From Oceaniglobus ichthyenteri (lineage in GTDB: Bacteria; Pseudomonadota; Alphaproteobacteria; Rhodobacterales; Rhodobacteraceae), in assembly GCF_003057885.1 (NCBI RefSeq), contig NZ_QAGK01000002.1, positions 310,001-374,000 of the forward strand: 64,000 nucleotides of DNA, given 5' to 3'. The notes below the pieces were generated by a model, which saw only the letters and a program-made list of their open reading frames with translations, made no database searches and was not told the origin of the DNA. Positions 53,729-61,883 of the stretch are shown piece after piece. Made by a program: the position numbers and the translations under genes. Every line of letters starts with the position of its first letter. Positions within the stretch are counted from its first letter, which is position 1.

Positions 53729-54080
53729 GATCTCACCTCCAATTGGGTTGAGGTCAGACCGAAAATGCCGTAGGTATTGGGACGGAAATATTCTTCTATG
53801 CCGTTGAGGTGGGTGGCCGCCCCCTCAGCGGTTTTTCTTTGCCCTTTCGCCAGAGCAAGAGCCTGTGAAAAACCGTTTACTTGGGCCTCGTAACCTATTG
53901 AAAAGTGACCCTGAACGAAACAAGTCCGTTTACAATTTTTCCCTTTGAAATCAACAAAATTTTCCGGATTGCAAATCCGTGTACACCGGTTCGATTCCGG
54001 TACTCGCCTCCAATGTTTTCAATGACTTGCGTCATAGCTACGCTCCTTGCGTCTGATTTTTGAAACACGTGTTGAAACAT
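53729..54080. other. Gene-free stretch containing attR
   Basis: No convincing gene is seen in these 352 bases. They include the upstream region of the winged-HTH gene, with two CCGTTTAC octamers (53873-53880 and 53926-53933), the right attachment site, and 68 bases up to the integrase remnant. A translated frame across attR merely copies the tRNA in reverse. Confidence 0.7.
53965..54012 (+). repeat. Right attachment site (attR), partial tRNA-Cys
   Basis: 48 bases identical to the 3' part of tRNA-Cys (46550-46597). The 5' half of the tRNA is absent, so this is not a functional tRNA. Confidence 0.9.
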
Positions 54081-54833
54081 TCATGTTTCCTTCTTGTTCT
54101 GTTCAAAGCGATTCCGGGCATCTTGTGCCCGCGTTGCCAATTCGCGCTGGCGGACCTTTCCTCCATATTTTTTCAGCATCTCGACACCAGAGTGACCAGT
54201 CACAGCCTTCACCATCTCGTCGTCGCAACCTGACTGATAGAGTTCGATTGTCGCGTTCTTGCGCAGCCCGTGGGTGACGTATTTAGCCGCGTCTGGATGT
54301 TCCATTGCGGCCTTCACGCTGCGCATTTCTTCGGCCACAGTGCGATAGCGAACGGGGCGGACCGCCTTGTCGATAATGAGTGTCAGGCCCTTTTTCTCGA
54401 CAGTCGCCAGATAAGCCTTGAGCCCATCCGTCAATGGTATCCACAAGGGTTTGTCGGTCTTGCCCTAGGTGAAGTCATAGGCCTTGCACTTGATATGGCC
54501 CCAGCGAATTTGCACCACGTCACCGGTTCGCTGGCCCGTACCAATGCACAATTCATAGACCAACCGAGAGCGTGCCGTTGCAGCCGCTTCAAACTCGACC
54601 CGCACATCATCCGGCCAGGGTTCACAGCCTTCGCTTTCCTGCTTAAACAGCGGGATGTCTTTGGCCGGGTTGCCATGCTCTTTCTTGAGAAATCCAACCA
54701 GGCGCGCGTGGTTCATCAAGACAACCATCACCTGCACCAGATAGTTCGCCTGCCGCCACCGATCCGCATTGGCGCGGTGCAGTTCAATGGGTCCTGCCCC
54801 TACAGCCAGCTTTGCGTGCCAAAAGTCGCTCAA
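54081..54833 (-). pseudogene. Integrase remnant with an in-frame amber codon and missing N-terminus
   Basis: Two frame segments, 54465-54833 and 54081-54446, are in the same frame and separated by a TAG at 54465-54467. Joined, they read as a tyrosine recombinase: Arg in 'GTGQRTGDVVQIRW', 'DFT*GKTDKPLWIPLTDGL', 'YVTHGLRKNATIELY' (HxxR), 'AVTGHSGVEMLKKYGG' with GHS and Tyr. CAG (Gln) to TAG by one transition would explain the stop. About 250 residues remain of an expected 330-400, the 5' end being lost where IS3-like DNA begins near 54840. It points toward attR just as the intact integrase points toward attL. Confidence 0.85.
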
Positions 54834-54839
54834 GCAACC

Positions 54840-55047
54840 ACTTGACGACTATAGGAGCTTCAACGCCGCCGTCGAGACATTCTCCAAAACGATCAAGGCC
54901 GAGCTGATATGGCGGCGGTCATGGGAAACGCGAAGGCAGGCTGAAATGGCGATCTCCGAATAAGTCAACGGGTTCTATAACCCGCGACGACGTCACTCAG
55001 CACTCGGCTGGAAAAGCCCCGTCACTTTCGAACGAAAGGTGGCCTAA
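54840..55047 (+). pseudogene. IS3-family transposase C-terminal remnant
   Basis: The frame reads 'YRSFNAAVETFSKTIKAELI' then 'WRRSWETRRQAEMAISE', a stop TAA at 54961-54963, then in the same frame 'VNGFYNPRRRHSALGWKSPV' and 'TFERKVA' ending at 55045-55047. These are the conserved end of IS3-group integrase-type transposases ('NGFYNPRRRHSALG' with the catalytic Glu nearby). Only about 69 codons remain and one is a stop, so it is dead. It abuts the broken integrase. Confidence 0.85.
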
Positions 55048-55214
55048 ACGAACACTTGGGGCGGAACGAAAGCGCGACAGGTCCAAGAAGTAAAACATAT
55101 CCCAGTTCCGGCGTCCCGTGGCGGTTTCTTTTCAACAGCAAGTTAACGTTACAAAGATGGCAAAAAATCAGAGGGCTGGGGCAAATTCGACAAATAATCC
55201 GCCCTGTCCACGCC

Positions 55215-56081
55215 TCATCGCTGCAGTGTGAGCGTCGTCCACTCCCCGATATCTTCGCGGTGATGCAAGGCAAAACCGCTCTGGACGTAGGCGGCAATCA
55301 CATCTTCTGCCTGTTCAATCAGGATACCAGACAGAATCACAAATCCACCCGGTGCCGTGTGCTCTGCGACCGATGGTGCCAGATCAATCAACGGCCCCAT
55401 CAGGATGTTGGCAAATACCAGATCAAAGGGCGCGCCATCACGCAACGTCGGGTGATCAAACCCCGCCGCCTCGACACAAATCAACTTGTCAGCCAAGCCA
55501 TTTACGGCGGCATTGGCAACGGCAACTTCCACCGCGACCGGGTCAATATCGCTGGCCATCACGCTGCGTGGCCAGACCTTTGCCGCGGCCATTGCCAAAA
55601 CCGCTGTGCCACAGCCGATATCGGCCACATTCCGTGCCTCAAATCCGTCCGTCATCAACCTGTCCAGCGCGCGCAGACAGCCCAATGTGGTGCCGTGATG
55701 CCCCGTACCAAACGCCATCGCGGCCTCGATCAACAGCGCCACAGCATCGGGCGGCACCTGATCGGCATCATGACTCCCATAAACAAAAAATCGCCCCGCC
55801 TGCACCGGCACCAGTTCGCGCCGCACCTTGGCCACCCAATCGGTTTCGGGCAATTCGCTGATCGCGAAGGGTTTCGCGCCATAAGCCGCCGAAAGCAGGC
55901 TCAGCGCGATATCATCTGGGGCTTGCGTGAAATAACCGCCAACCTCCCACAGGCCCGATCCGTCTTCCATCTCAAACACGCCGACACCGTCGGGCGCGGG
56001 CTCCATTTCCTCCATGGCGTCGGCCATGGCTTGGGCTTTCTGGCCATCTGCAAGGGTGGTTAGGGCAGTAAATGTGGGCAT
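55215..56081 (-). CDS. prmA: Ribosomal protein L11 methyltransferase
   Basis: A 288-residue SAM-dependent methyltransferase that trimethylates ribosomal protein L11. The PrmA hallmarks are 'AFGTGHHGTTLGCLRAL', motif I 'NVADIGCGTAVLAMAAAKVWPRSVMASDIDP' and the NxxxGPL catalytic region 'LVFANILMGPLIDLAPSVAEHTAPGGFVILSGIL'. The N-terminal L11-binding domain (residues 1-60) is present. It is the first core gene to the right of the accessory region. Confidence 0.93.
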   Translation of the reverse strand: MPTFTALTTLADGQKAQAMADAMEEMEPAPDGVGVFEMEDGSGLWEVGGYFTQAPDDIALSLLSAAYGAKPFAISELPETDWVAKVRRELVPVQAGRFFVYGSHDADQVPPDAVALLIEAAMAFGTGHHGTTLGCLRALDRLMTDGFEARNVADIGCGTAVLAMAAAKVWPRSVMASDIDPVAVEVAVANAAVNGLADKLICVEAAGFDHPTLRDGAPFDLVFANILMGPLIDLAPSVAEHTAPGGFVILSGILIEQAEDVIAAYVQSGFALHHREDIGEWTTLTLQR

Positions 56082-56150
56082 CTTCGCCTCCGATCCATAT
56101 CAGGGTCGATTACGCGTCGAAAAGCCAAGGGTCAATCGCCGCCATTTCTG

Positions 56151-56177
56151 TTTTTAAAATATCCTCGGGGGGAGGCC
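56151..56177 (+). repeat. Recurrent intergenic motif, copy 3
   Basis: TTTTTAAAATATCCTCGGGG with a G-rich tail and GGCC-TTC-GGCC-type hairpin. It sits between prmA and msrA, near hairpins that probably end msrA. It is the most diverged copy. Confidence 0.4.
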
Positions 56178-56185
56178 GAAGGCCG

Positions 56186-56208
56186 GGGGGGCAGACAGCC
56201 CCCCTTTT
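56186..56208 (+). terminator. Hairpin with T-run between prmA and msrA
   Basis: GGGGGGC (56186-56192) pairs with GCCCCCC (56198-56204), loop of 5, then TTTT on the plus strand. On the minus strand, where msrA is transcribed, the T-run is absent but a following GGCC-TTC-GGCC hairpin and ATATTTT may serve msrA. Confidence 0.5.
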
Positions 56209-56212
56209 CCAC

Positions 56213-56869
56213 TTACCCCGATACGCCGGTTCCTATGGGGCACGACACGCCGGTACCGCCGATGCCACAATACCCGCCGGGATTTTTTGCCAGATATTGC
56301 TGATGATAGCCTTCGGCAAAATAGAATGGCGGCGCTGGCAATATTTCGGTTGTGATCGTTCCGTATCCGGCATCGCGCAATTGTGGGGCAAACCGATCAC
56401 GGCTCGCCTTGGCGGCGGCGGCCTGCGCATCGTCATAGGTATAAATGCCAGACCGATACTGTGTGCCGCGGTCGTTGCCCTGGCGCATCCCCTGGGTTGG
56501 ATCATGCCCTTCCCAGAATACCCGCAGCAGCTCATCATAGGAAATCACGCTGGGGTCATAGATTATCCGGACCACTTCGTTGTGGCCGGTTTTTCCCGAA
56601 CAAACCTCATCATAGGTGGCATTCGGCGTATACCCGCCGGCATACCCCGCCATGGTCAGATGGACGCCCGGCAGTTTCCAGAACATCCGCTCCACGCCCC
56701 AGAAACAGCCCATGCCAAACATCGCCTGTTCCATCCCCGGCGGCACATCGTCAGTCAGGGGCCGGTCAAACACGAAATGGGTTTTCGCGGTCGGGATGGA
56801 CGCGGCACGTCCGGGCAAGGCCGCATCTGGTGCGACCATATCGGTGGTTTTCTTTTGAAAAAGAAACAT
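56213..56869 (-). CDS. msrA: Peptide-methionine (S)-S-oxide reductase MsrA
   Basis: A 218-residue enzyme that reduces methionine sulfoxide in proteins. The catalytic Cys55 is in '[15 protein letters not shown]' (GCFWG), followed by '[35 protein letters not shown]' and '[21 protein letters not shown]'. The C-terminal '[14 protein letters not shown]' provides a recycling Cys. AGGAGACGCCA precedes the ATG; the frame open to 57142 is not coding. It is divergent from rimO. Confidence 0.95.
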   Translation of the reverse strand: MFLFQKKTTDMVAPDAALPGRAASIPTAKTHFVFDRPLTDDVPPGMEQAMFGMGCFWGVERMFWKLPGVHLTMAGYAGGYTPNATYDEVCSGKTGHNEVVRIIYDPSVISYDELLRVFWEGHDPTQGMRQGNDRGTQYRSGIYTYDDAQAAAAKASRDRFAPQLRDAGYGTITTEILPAPPFYFAEGYHQQYLAKNPGGYCGIGGTGVSCPIGTGVSG

Positions 56870-56958
56870 TGGCGTCTCCTGTCTATGCTCAGCTTTATAT
56901 AGGGGCCAATCGCCGCTCTTCCACCATGGCCCGCTGCGCGCCATGAAACGGTGGAATT

Positions 56959-56987
56959 GGATATTTTCAGCAAGAAAATGCAAGAAG
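56959..56987 (-). repeat. Recurrent intergenic motif, copy 4 (reversed)
   Basis: Read on the minus strand it is TTGCATTTTCTTGCTGAAAA followed by TATCCAAT. It lies between msrA and rimO and is related to copies at 14302, 35088 and 56151. Confidence 0.5.
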
Positions 56988-57024
56988 TGTTTGCCTGACG
57001 CACGCGGCGGTGTATGGGGCAAGG

Positions 57025-58401
57025 ATGGCTCAGAATCCCCCAAACCTTCGCCCCGATCTTGCCCCCGCTGCCCGTCTGGGCAATGGCGCGCGCGCCGGAC
57101 AACCGACCATCGGCATGGTGTCGCTGGGCTGTCCCAAGGCATTGGTCGATAGTGAACGGATTTTGACCCGGTTGCGCGCCGAAGGATACGGCATTTCGCC
57201 CGATTATTCCGGCGCCGATGCGGTGATCGTCAACACCTGTGGATTTCTCGATTCCGCCAAGGCCGAATCGCTTGAGGCAATTGGCGAAGCGTTGGCCGAA
57301 AATGGCCGGGTGATCGTGACCGGGTGTTTGGGGGCCGAGCCTGATTATATCACCGGCGCGCATCCACGGGTTTTGGCCGTGACCGGACCGCACCAATATG
57401 AACGGGTGCTGGATGCCGTCCATGCCGCCGTCCCGCCCAGCCCGGATCCGTTCATTGATTTGTTGCCCGCCACGGGTGTGTCGCTGACCCCGCGCCATTA
57501 CAGTTACCTGAAAATCTCTGAAGGCTGTAATCACAAATGCAAGTTCTGCATCATCCCCGACATGCGCGGGCGTCTGGTCAGCCGGCCCGCCCATGCGGTC
57601 ATTCGCGAGGCCGAGCGTCTGGTCACGGCGGGCGTGCGCGAACTGTTGGTGATTTCGCAGGATACCAGTGCGTATGGCGTTGATATCAAACACGCAACCG
57701 ACAGGGGCCACCGCGCCCATATTACCGATCTGGCGCGCGATCTCGGATCACTTGGGGCATGGGTGCGGCTACATTATGTGTATCCTTACCCCCATGTGCG
57801 CGATCTGATTCCGCTGATGGCCGACCCGGCGAACGGGGTCCTGCCTTATCTGGATATTCCGTTTCAACACGCCCACCCGGACGTCTTGCGCCGCATGGCC
57901 CGCCCTGCCGCCGCGGCACGCACGCTGGACGAAATCGCCGCCTGGCGCGCCACCTGCCCCGATATCACCCTGCGCAGTACGTTCATCGTCGGGTATCCCG
58001 GCGAAACCGAAGCCGAGTTTCAGACCCTGCTGGATTGGCTGGACGAGGCGCAGTTGGATCGCGTCGGCTGTTTTCAGTATGAAAATGTCGATGGTGCGCG
58101 GTCAAACGCCCTGCCCGATCATGTGGCACCCGAGGTGAAACAGGATCGTTGGGATCGGTTCATGGCCAAGGCCCAGGCGATTTCCGAGGCGAAACTGGCC
58201 GCAAAAGTGGGCAAGCGTCTGGAAGTGATCGTTGATGAAATCGACGCAGACGCCGCCACCTGCCGCACCTGGGCCGACGCGCCCGAAATCGACGGCAATC
58301 TGTTCATCGACACGGGCCATGACGCGCTGAACATCGGTGACATTGTGACCGTTGAGGTGGACGAGGCGGGTGAATACGACCTTTGGGGTCGAATCGTCTA
58401 G
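57025..58401 (+). CDS. rimO: Ribosomal protein S12 methylthiotransferase RimO
   Basis: A 458-residue radical SAM enzyme that adds a methylthio group to Asp88 of ribosomal protein S12. The N-terminal UPF0004 domain has the cluster Cys in '[13 protein letters not shown]', '[11 protein letters not shown]' and '[11 protein letters not shown]'. The radical SAM CxxxCxxC is '[24 protein letters not shown]'. A C-terminal TRAM domain ('[29 protein letters not shown]') confirms RimO rather than MiaB. A GTG at 57010 is an alternative start. Confidence 0.95.
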   Translation: MAQNPPNLRPDLAPAARLGNGARAGQPTIGMVSLGCPKALVDSERILTRLRAEGYGISPDYSGADAVIVNTCGFLDSAKAESLEAIGEALAENGRVIVTGCLGAEPDYITGAHPRVLAVTGPHQYERVLDAVHAAVPPSPDPFIDLLPATGVSLTPRHYSYLKISEGCNHKCKFCIIPDMRGRLVSRPAHAVIREAERLVTAGVRELLVISQDTSAYGVDIKHATDRGHRAHITDLARDLGSLGAWVRLHYVYPYPHVRDLIPLMADPANGVLPYLDIPFQHAHPDVLRRMARPAAAARTLDEIAAWRATCPDITLRSTFIVGYPGETEAEFQTLLDWLDEAQLDRVGCFQYENVDGARSNALPDHVAPEVKQDRWDRFMAKAQAISEAKLAAKVGKRLEVIVDEIDADAATCRTWADAPEIDGNLFIDTGHDALNIGDIVTVEVDEAGEYDLWGRIV

Positions 58402-58734
58402 GATCTGACGTCGCAGGCCGTTCATTACGGCCAGAGCTTTTCGTCCGACGCCCGCACCTGCGAAAAACCCAAGGTACAGATTTCGGCCACTGGATTTTTT
58501 CCAAGGGGGCGAAAAAGGGTCATGCGCCCTATGCCGGGTCACAGACCAGCCCTTATCCTGCTTGACGTAGCTGTTTCAGACGGCGCGCTGCCGTTGGCCG
58601 TGTGCGCGGGCGATCACGGCAGATTCAAATTTCTGTCATGCAACCACCGGTTCTCTGGGAACCAGTCAGCCTGTGAGTGGTTGAATGATCAACGGGCGGT
58701 TTGAAATCGCCACACAGCAAAAAAGGAAAACCAA
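58402..58734. other. Gene-free stretch upstream of the stress operon
   Basis: These 333 bases contain no ORF with coding character. They hold the candidate GGAAC-type promoter (58658-58682) and, from 58624, a GGTTC/GAACC imperfect repeat just before it. Nothing else is recognisable. Confidence 0.6.
58658..58682 (+). promoter_or_regulatory. GGAAC-N16-GGTT promoter, ECF general-stress type
   Basis: GGAAC (58658-58662), 16-base spacer, then GGTT (58679-58682). This fits the EcfG-type consensus GGAAC-N16/17-cGTT of alphaproteobacteria. It lies 52 bases before the 22-aa peptide ATG. Rhodobacterales may use a related ECF sigma factor; the exact factor is not known. Confidence 0.55.
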
Positions 58735-58803
58735 ATGCATAGCGTGTTTTATCTTATCGGTGTGATCGTCGTCGTTCTGGCCATTGTCGGTTTTGTATTT
58801 TGA
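58735..58803 (+). CDS. 22-aa single-span membrane peptide
   Basis: MHSVFYLIGVIVVVLAIVGFVF is a single hydrophobic helix, too short for most gene finders. AAGGAA lies 6 bases before the ATG, a strong site. It is followed after 23 bases by the next gene with its own AAGGAG, so it is probably the first gene of the stress operon. Function is unknown; similar short peptides precede stress-protein genes in related bacteria as I recall. Confidence 0.7.
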   Translation: MHSVFYLIGVIVVVLAIVGFVF

Positions 58804-58826
58804 GCCGCACAAAAAGGAGTAACACT

Positions 58827-59339
58827 ATGACTTCCCCAAACAATCCCTCGGGCCGCTCGGCTGCTGACACGGCGAAACAGACGGCCAGCACCATTGCGGA
58901 TGACGCAAAAGACACGGCACAAAGCGCCGTTGAAAGCGTCACCCACGCTGCGGCCTCTCAGGCCAAGGCGGCAAAATCATCGGCCGCCGATGAAATGTCC
59001 GGCGTTGCCTCTGCCCTGCGCACGGCCGCCGATGAAATGCGTAGCGGGTCACCGCAAGAGCGCACGTTCGGTCAGATCGCAGAAGGGTTGGCCGATGCGT
59101 CAGACGCCCTGCGCGACAAGGATCTTGCAACGATGGTGGATGATGTCACCAAATTCGCACGCAAGAATCCGGCCGTATTTCTGGGCGGTGCCGCATTGAT
59201 CGGCTTTGCCGCAACCCGGTTTGCCAAGGCTTCGCATGATGTGCCCGCCTCAACCCAAGTGGGCGCGGCAAACACGGTGCAGCCCGCGACGGGCGGCGTC
59301 TATGCCCCATCAGTTGCAACGCGAGGGGATGTATCATGA
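58827..59339 (+). CDS. Alanine-rich helical stress-type protein
   Basis: A 170-residue protein with a long polar Ala/Ser/Lys/Glu-rich helical N-terminal part ('SAADTAKQTASTIADDAKDTAQSAVESVTHAAASQAKAAKSSAADE'), like LEA or nutrient-deprivation-induced proteins, and one hydrophobic stretch ('NPAVFLGGAALIGFAATRFAKAS', about 120-142) that anchors it in the membrane. AAGGAG precedes the ATG. Its stop overlaps the next start by 4 bases (ATGA). Confidence 0.75.
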   Translation: MTSPNNPSGRSAADTAKQTASTIADDAKDTAQSAVESVTHAAASQAKAAKSSAADEMSGVASALRTAADEMRSGSPQERTFGQIAEGLADASDALRDKDLATMVDDVTKFARKNPAVFLGGAALIGFAATRFAKASHDVPASTQVGAANTVQPATGGVYAPSVATRGDVS

Positions 59340-59737
59340 GCGATCACAACACAAATAAAAGTGCCGGCAATCTGTTGTCGGATGCGATGACCAACGTCAG
59401 CGCCCTGGTCCGTAACGAAGTTGACTTGGCGCGCGCCGAAGTCAGTGAAAACCTGAACCGGGCCGGCGTGGCCATCGGGTTGATTGCCGGGGCGGCGATT
59501 ATCGCCCTGGTGTCTCTGAATGTGCTGGCCGCCGCATTGGTTGCCGCCCTGACCGAGGCCGGACTTGACGCAGGATGGTCTGCATTGATCGTGGGTGTTG
59601 TCCTTGCCGCCGTTGCATTCGTGATGATTGGCAAAGGGGTCAACGACCTGAAACTCTCCAGCCTGGCACCGACACGCACCGTCAAGAACGTAAAGCGTGA
59701 CGCCGAAGCCGTAAAGGATGCTTACGATGACAAGTGA
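59336..59737 (+). CDS. Phage holin family-like (DUF1469/Holin-X) membrane protein
   Basis: A 133-residue protein with an N-terminal amphipathic helix ('LLSDAMTNVSALVRNEVDLARAEVSENL'), then two membrane segments ('AGVAIGLIAGAAIIALVSLNVLAAALV' and 'WSALIVGVVLAAVAFVMIG'). This matches the DUF1469/Holin-X family, which is not lytic and accompanies DUF3618 proteins. It probably acts in envelope stress with its operon partners. Confidence 0.82.
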   Translation: MSDHNTNKSAGNLLSDAMTNVSALVRNEVDLARAEVSENLNRAGVAIGLIAGAAIIALVSLNVLAAALVAALTEAGLDAGWSALIVGVVLAAVAFVMIGKGVNDLKLSSLAPTRTVKNVKRDAEAVKDAYDDK

Positions 59738-60866
59738 AACCCGCACTCCCGCAGAAATTGAACGCGAAATCGAAACACAGCGTTCGGATTTGACATCAAA
59801 CCTGGAAGATTTGCAGGACAAGTTTTCGATCGATACATTGGTGCGCCAAGTCAGTGACCAGTTCCGTGAACATGGCGGTGATATCGGCAAATCGATCACC
59901 GATCAGGTTAAGGCGAACCCGATTCCCTTGGCCCTGACCGGAATTGGTCTGGCGTGGATGATGTTTGGAAACGGCCAGAAACCGGCGGCCGCCCGGGGTT
60001 ACACCCACGCGGAAGAAGAATTTCGCCGCAGCCGTCTGGATCAGGGTCGCCCCTATACGCCGCCCGTCCGTTCCGTATCGGAGTACGACACCGGCCCATC
60101 CTATGGAACCGTCCCGTCCTGGGCGCGCGAGGATCGCTATGACGGTCCGTCGATGACTGATCGTGTGGCCAGCCGTGCCGGTGATCTGAAAGACAATGCC
60201 GCATACGGTGCAAAAGCCGTGCGTGACGGCGCATCATCGGCCGCATCTTCGGCATCCGACAGTCTTTCTGCCGCCGGTGAAAAAGTGTCCGATGCTGCAT
60301 CTTCGGCGCGCTCATCCTTGGAAGATGGGGCAAAATCGGTTCAAAGCAGCATGGCCGCCGCCCGTGAGCGGATTGCACAAGGCACCGAAGACCTGACCGA
60401 AGAAGGCCGTCGGCGCGTGATCGAAGCCCGCCAGCGTGCGTTGGAAATGCGCCGACAGGCGGCGCAATCCCTGCATCAGGGCACCGATGCCGCCGCTGAC
60501 TTTTATGATCGCCAGCCCTTGGTGATTGGCGCACTTGCCCTGGCTGTTGGTGCCGCACTGGGCGGTGCGTTGCCCCGTACCAAGGTCGAAGATGATCTGA
60601 TGGGCCGCCAAAGCGACGACCTTTTTGACGAAGCAGAGCGGATTTACGAAGAAGAAAAATCCAAGGCGATGAAAGTCGCGCAATCTGTGAAGAATGAGGT
60701 TGAGGATATCGCGAAGGAAACCAAATCAGACCTCGACAGTGGTGCACCCGGTGACAAAACCGCCGCACAGGCGGTGGCCGACAAGGCAAAATCTGCCGCC
60801 ACACGGGTTGCCGACGCGGCCAAGGATACGGCCGAAGACGAAAATCTTGGCAAACCCAAGACCTGA
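59727..60866 (+). CDS. DUF3618 domain protein with long helical region
   Basis: A 379-residue protein. The N-terminus 'TRTPAEIEREIETQRSDLTSNLEDLQDKFSIDTL' is the DUF3618 domain, followed by a membrane segment (about residues 75-90), an Ala/Ser/Lys/Asp-rich coil ('AASSASDSLSAAGEKVSDAASSARSSLEDGAKSVQSSMAAARERIA'), a second hydrophobic stretch ('PLVIGALALAVGAALGGALP') and a charged tail. It is LEA-like and stress-type. AAAGGA precedes the ATG, which is inside the end of the holin-like gene. Confidence 0.82.
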   Translation: MTSETRTPAEIEREIETQRSDLTSNLEDLQDKFSIDTLVRQVSDQFREHGGDIGKSITDQVKANPIPLALTGIGLAWMMFGNGQKPAAARGYTHAEEEFRRSRLDQGRPYTPPVRSVSEYDTGPSYGTVPSWAREDRYDGPSMTDRVASRAGDLKDNAAYGAKAVRDGASSAASSASDSLSAAGEKVSDAASSARSSLEDGAKSVQSSMAAARERIAQGTEDLTEEGRRRVIEARQRALEMRRQAAQSLHQGTDAAADFYDRQPLVIGALALAVGAALGGALPRTKVEDDLMGRQSDDLFDEAERIYEEEKSKAMKVAQSVKNEVEDIAKETKSDLDSGAPGDKTAAQAVADKAKSAATRVADAAKDTAEDENLGKPKT

Positions 60867-60876
60867 TAAAATCAAA

Positions 60877-60900
60877 AAAGGGGGCATCACAGCCCCCTTT
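60877..60900 (+). terminator. Hairpin after the DUF3618 gene
   Basis: AAAGGGGGC (60877-60885) pairs with GCCCCCTTT (60892-60900), 9 bp with a 6-base loop. It is 11 bases past the stop and 23 bases before the next ATG, so it may terminate or attenuate. Confidence 0.65.
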
Positions 60901-60922
60901 ACCTCTGTTGAAAGGAGATCCC

Positions 60923-61867
60923 ATGGCGCGTGGTCGCAACGCTGAAACACCGGTTGGAATACCTGCTATCGGGTTCAAGGATGTGGCGTTTCGCGTCAAG
61001 GATGAGATCGCCGATGATCGTGTCGGTCTGCTGGCTGCGGGGGTGGCCTTTTATGGGTTGCTGGCCTTGTTTCCGGCCATTACCGCCCTGATCGCAATCA
61101 GTGGTCTGTTGGTTGAACCAAGTCAGATCGTCGCGCAGATGGAGCAACTTTCCGGGCTTGTGCCACAAGAGGTGCTTACCATCGTCACCGATCAGGCCAG
61201 CGAAGTTGCCGGTTCACGCAGTGGCGGTTTGGGTCTGGCCGCGATATTTGGTCTGCTGCTGGCGCTTTATTCCGCGTCAAAGGGCATGGGCAGCCTGATC
61301 CAAGGCCTGAACGTGGCCTATGACGAAGAGGAAAAGCGCGGTTTTTTCAAACTTAAACTGGTTACGCTTGGTCTTACATTACTGCTGATTCTCGGCCTGT
61401 TGATCGGTCTGGGCGCAACATTGGCCGTTCCCGCGGTACTGGCGTTTCTGGATATGGGCCCGTTGGTGGCCACCATTATCACCGCTGTTCCTTGGATTGG
61501 ATTGGTGTTTCTCACCATTTTCGGTTTGTCCGCGCTTTACCGCTATGGCCCCTCACGCGATGAGCCGGAATGGAAATGGGCCTCGGCCGGCGCGATCACC
61601 GGTTGTGTGATGTGGATCGTGGCATCGGCTGGCTTTGCCTTTTACGTCAGCAACTTTGGCTCTTACAACGAAAGCTTTGGCACGTTGGCCGGCGTTATCG
61701 TCTTGCTGATGTGGTTCTGGATCTCCGCGTTTATTATCCTGCTTGGCGCCGAGTTGAACGCCGAACTTGAGGCGCAGACGCGCCACGACACCACTGTCGG
61801 CGAAGACAAACCGATGGGCACGCGCGAAGCGGTAAAGGCCGACAATCTGGGCGAGGCGGCGGATTGA
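60923..61867 (+). CDS. YihY/BrkB family inner membrane protein
   Basis: A 314-residue protein with six predicted membrane segments. 'DRVGLLAAGVAFYGLLALFPAITALIAISGLL' and 'GTLAGVIVLLMWFWISAFIILLGAELNAELEAQ' are YihY/BrkB family signatures (formerly called RNase BN). The true function is unknown. AAAGGAGA precedes the ATG. It follows the stress operon and may be read with it past the hairpin. Confidence 0.88.
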   Translation: MARGRNAETPVGIPAIGFKDVAFRVKDEIADDRVGLLAAGVAFYGLLALFPAITALIAISGLLVEPSQIVAQMEQLSGLVPQEVLTIVTDQASEVAGSRSGGLGLAAIFGLLLALYSASKGMGSLIQGLNVAYDEEEKRGFFKLKLVTLGLTLLLILGLLIGLGATLAVPAVLAFLDMGPLVATIITAVPWIGLVFLTIFGLSALYRYGPSRDEPEWKWASAGAITGCVMWIVASAGFAFYVSNFGSYNESFGTLAGVIVLLMWFWISAFIILLGAELNAELEAQTRHDTTVGEDKPMGTREAVKADNLGEAAD

Positions 61868-61883
61868 GCAACGGGACCGTGCC

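Larger units (their letters stand above)
46550..54012. mobile_element. 7.4 kb integrative element in tRNA-Cys with integrase and three toxin-antitoxin modules
   Basis: Bounded by 48 bp direct repeats of the tRNA 3' end. Gene order from left (all on the minus strand): integrase, excisionase-like protein, HipA1/HipB1, PIN toxin/HTH antitoxin, HipA2/HipB2, winged-HTH replication-like protein. No relaxase, capsid, terminase or transposase is present, so it is neither a complete conjugative element nor a prophage; it could be a satellite-like or decayed element mobilised by a helper. Codon and base use look less GC-rich than the flanks, for example the AT-rich stretch 49640-49900. Confidence 0.9.

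Noticed and set aside
53873-53933. CCGTTTAC octamer pair as replication iterons
   Set aside because: Only two copies, 53 bp apart; not enough to call an origin.
53895-54080. 61-aa frame across attR
   Set aside because: Same reason: a translated copy of the reversed tRNA 3' end, with no ribosome site or family pattern.
59336-59737. Holin of a prophage
   Set aside because: The DUF1469-like protein sits in a stress-type operon with no phage genes nearby; the family name is historical.
59908-60999. 363-aa minus-strand frame opposite the DUF3618 gene
   Set aside because: Arg/Pro/His-rich antisense frame against a repetitive Ala/Ser gene.
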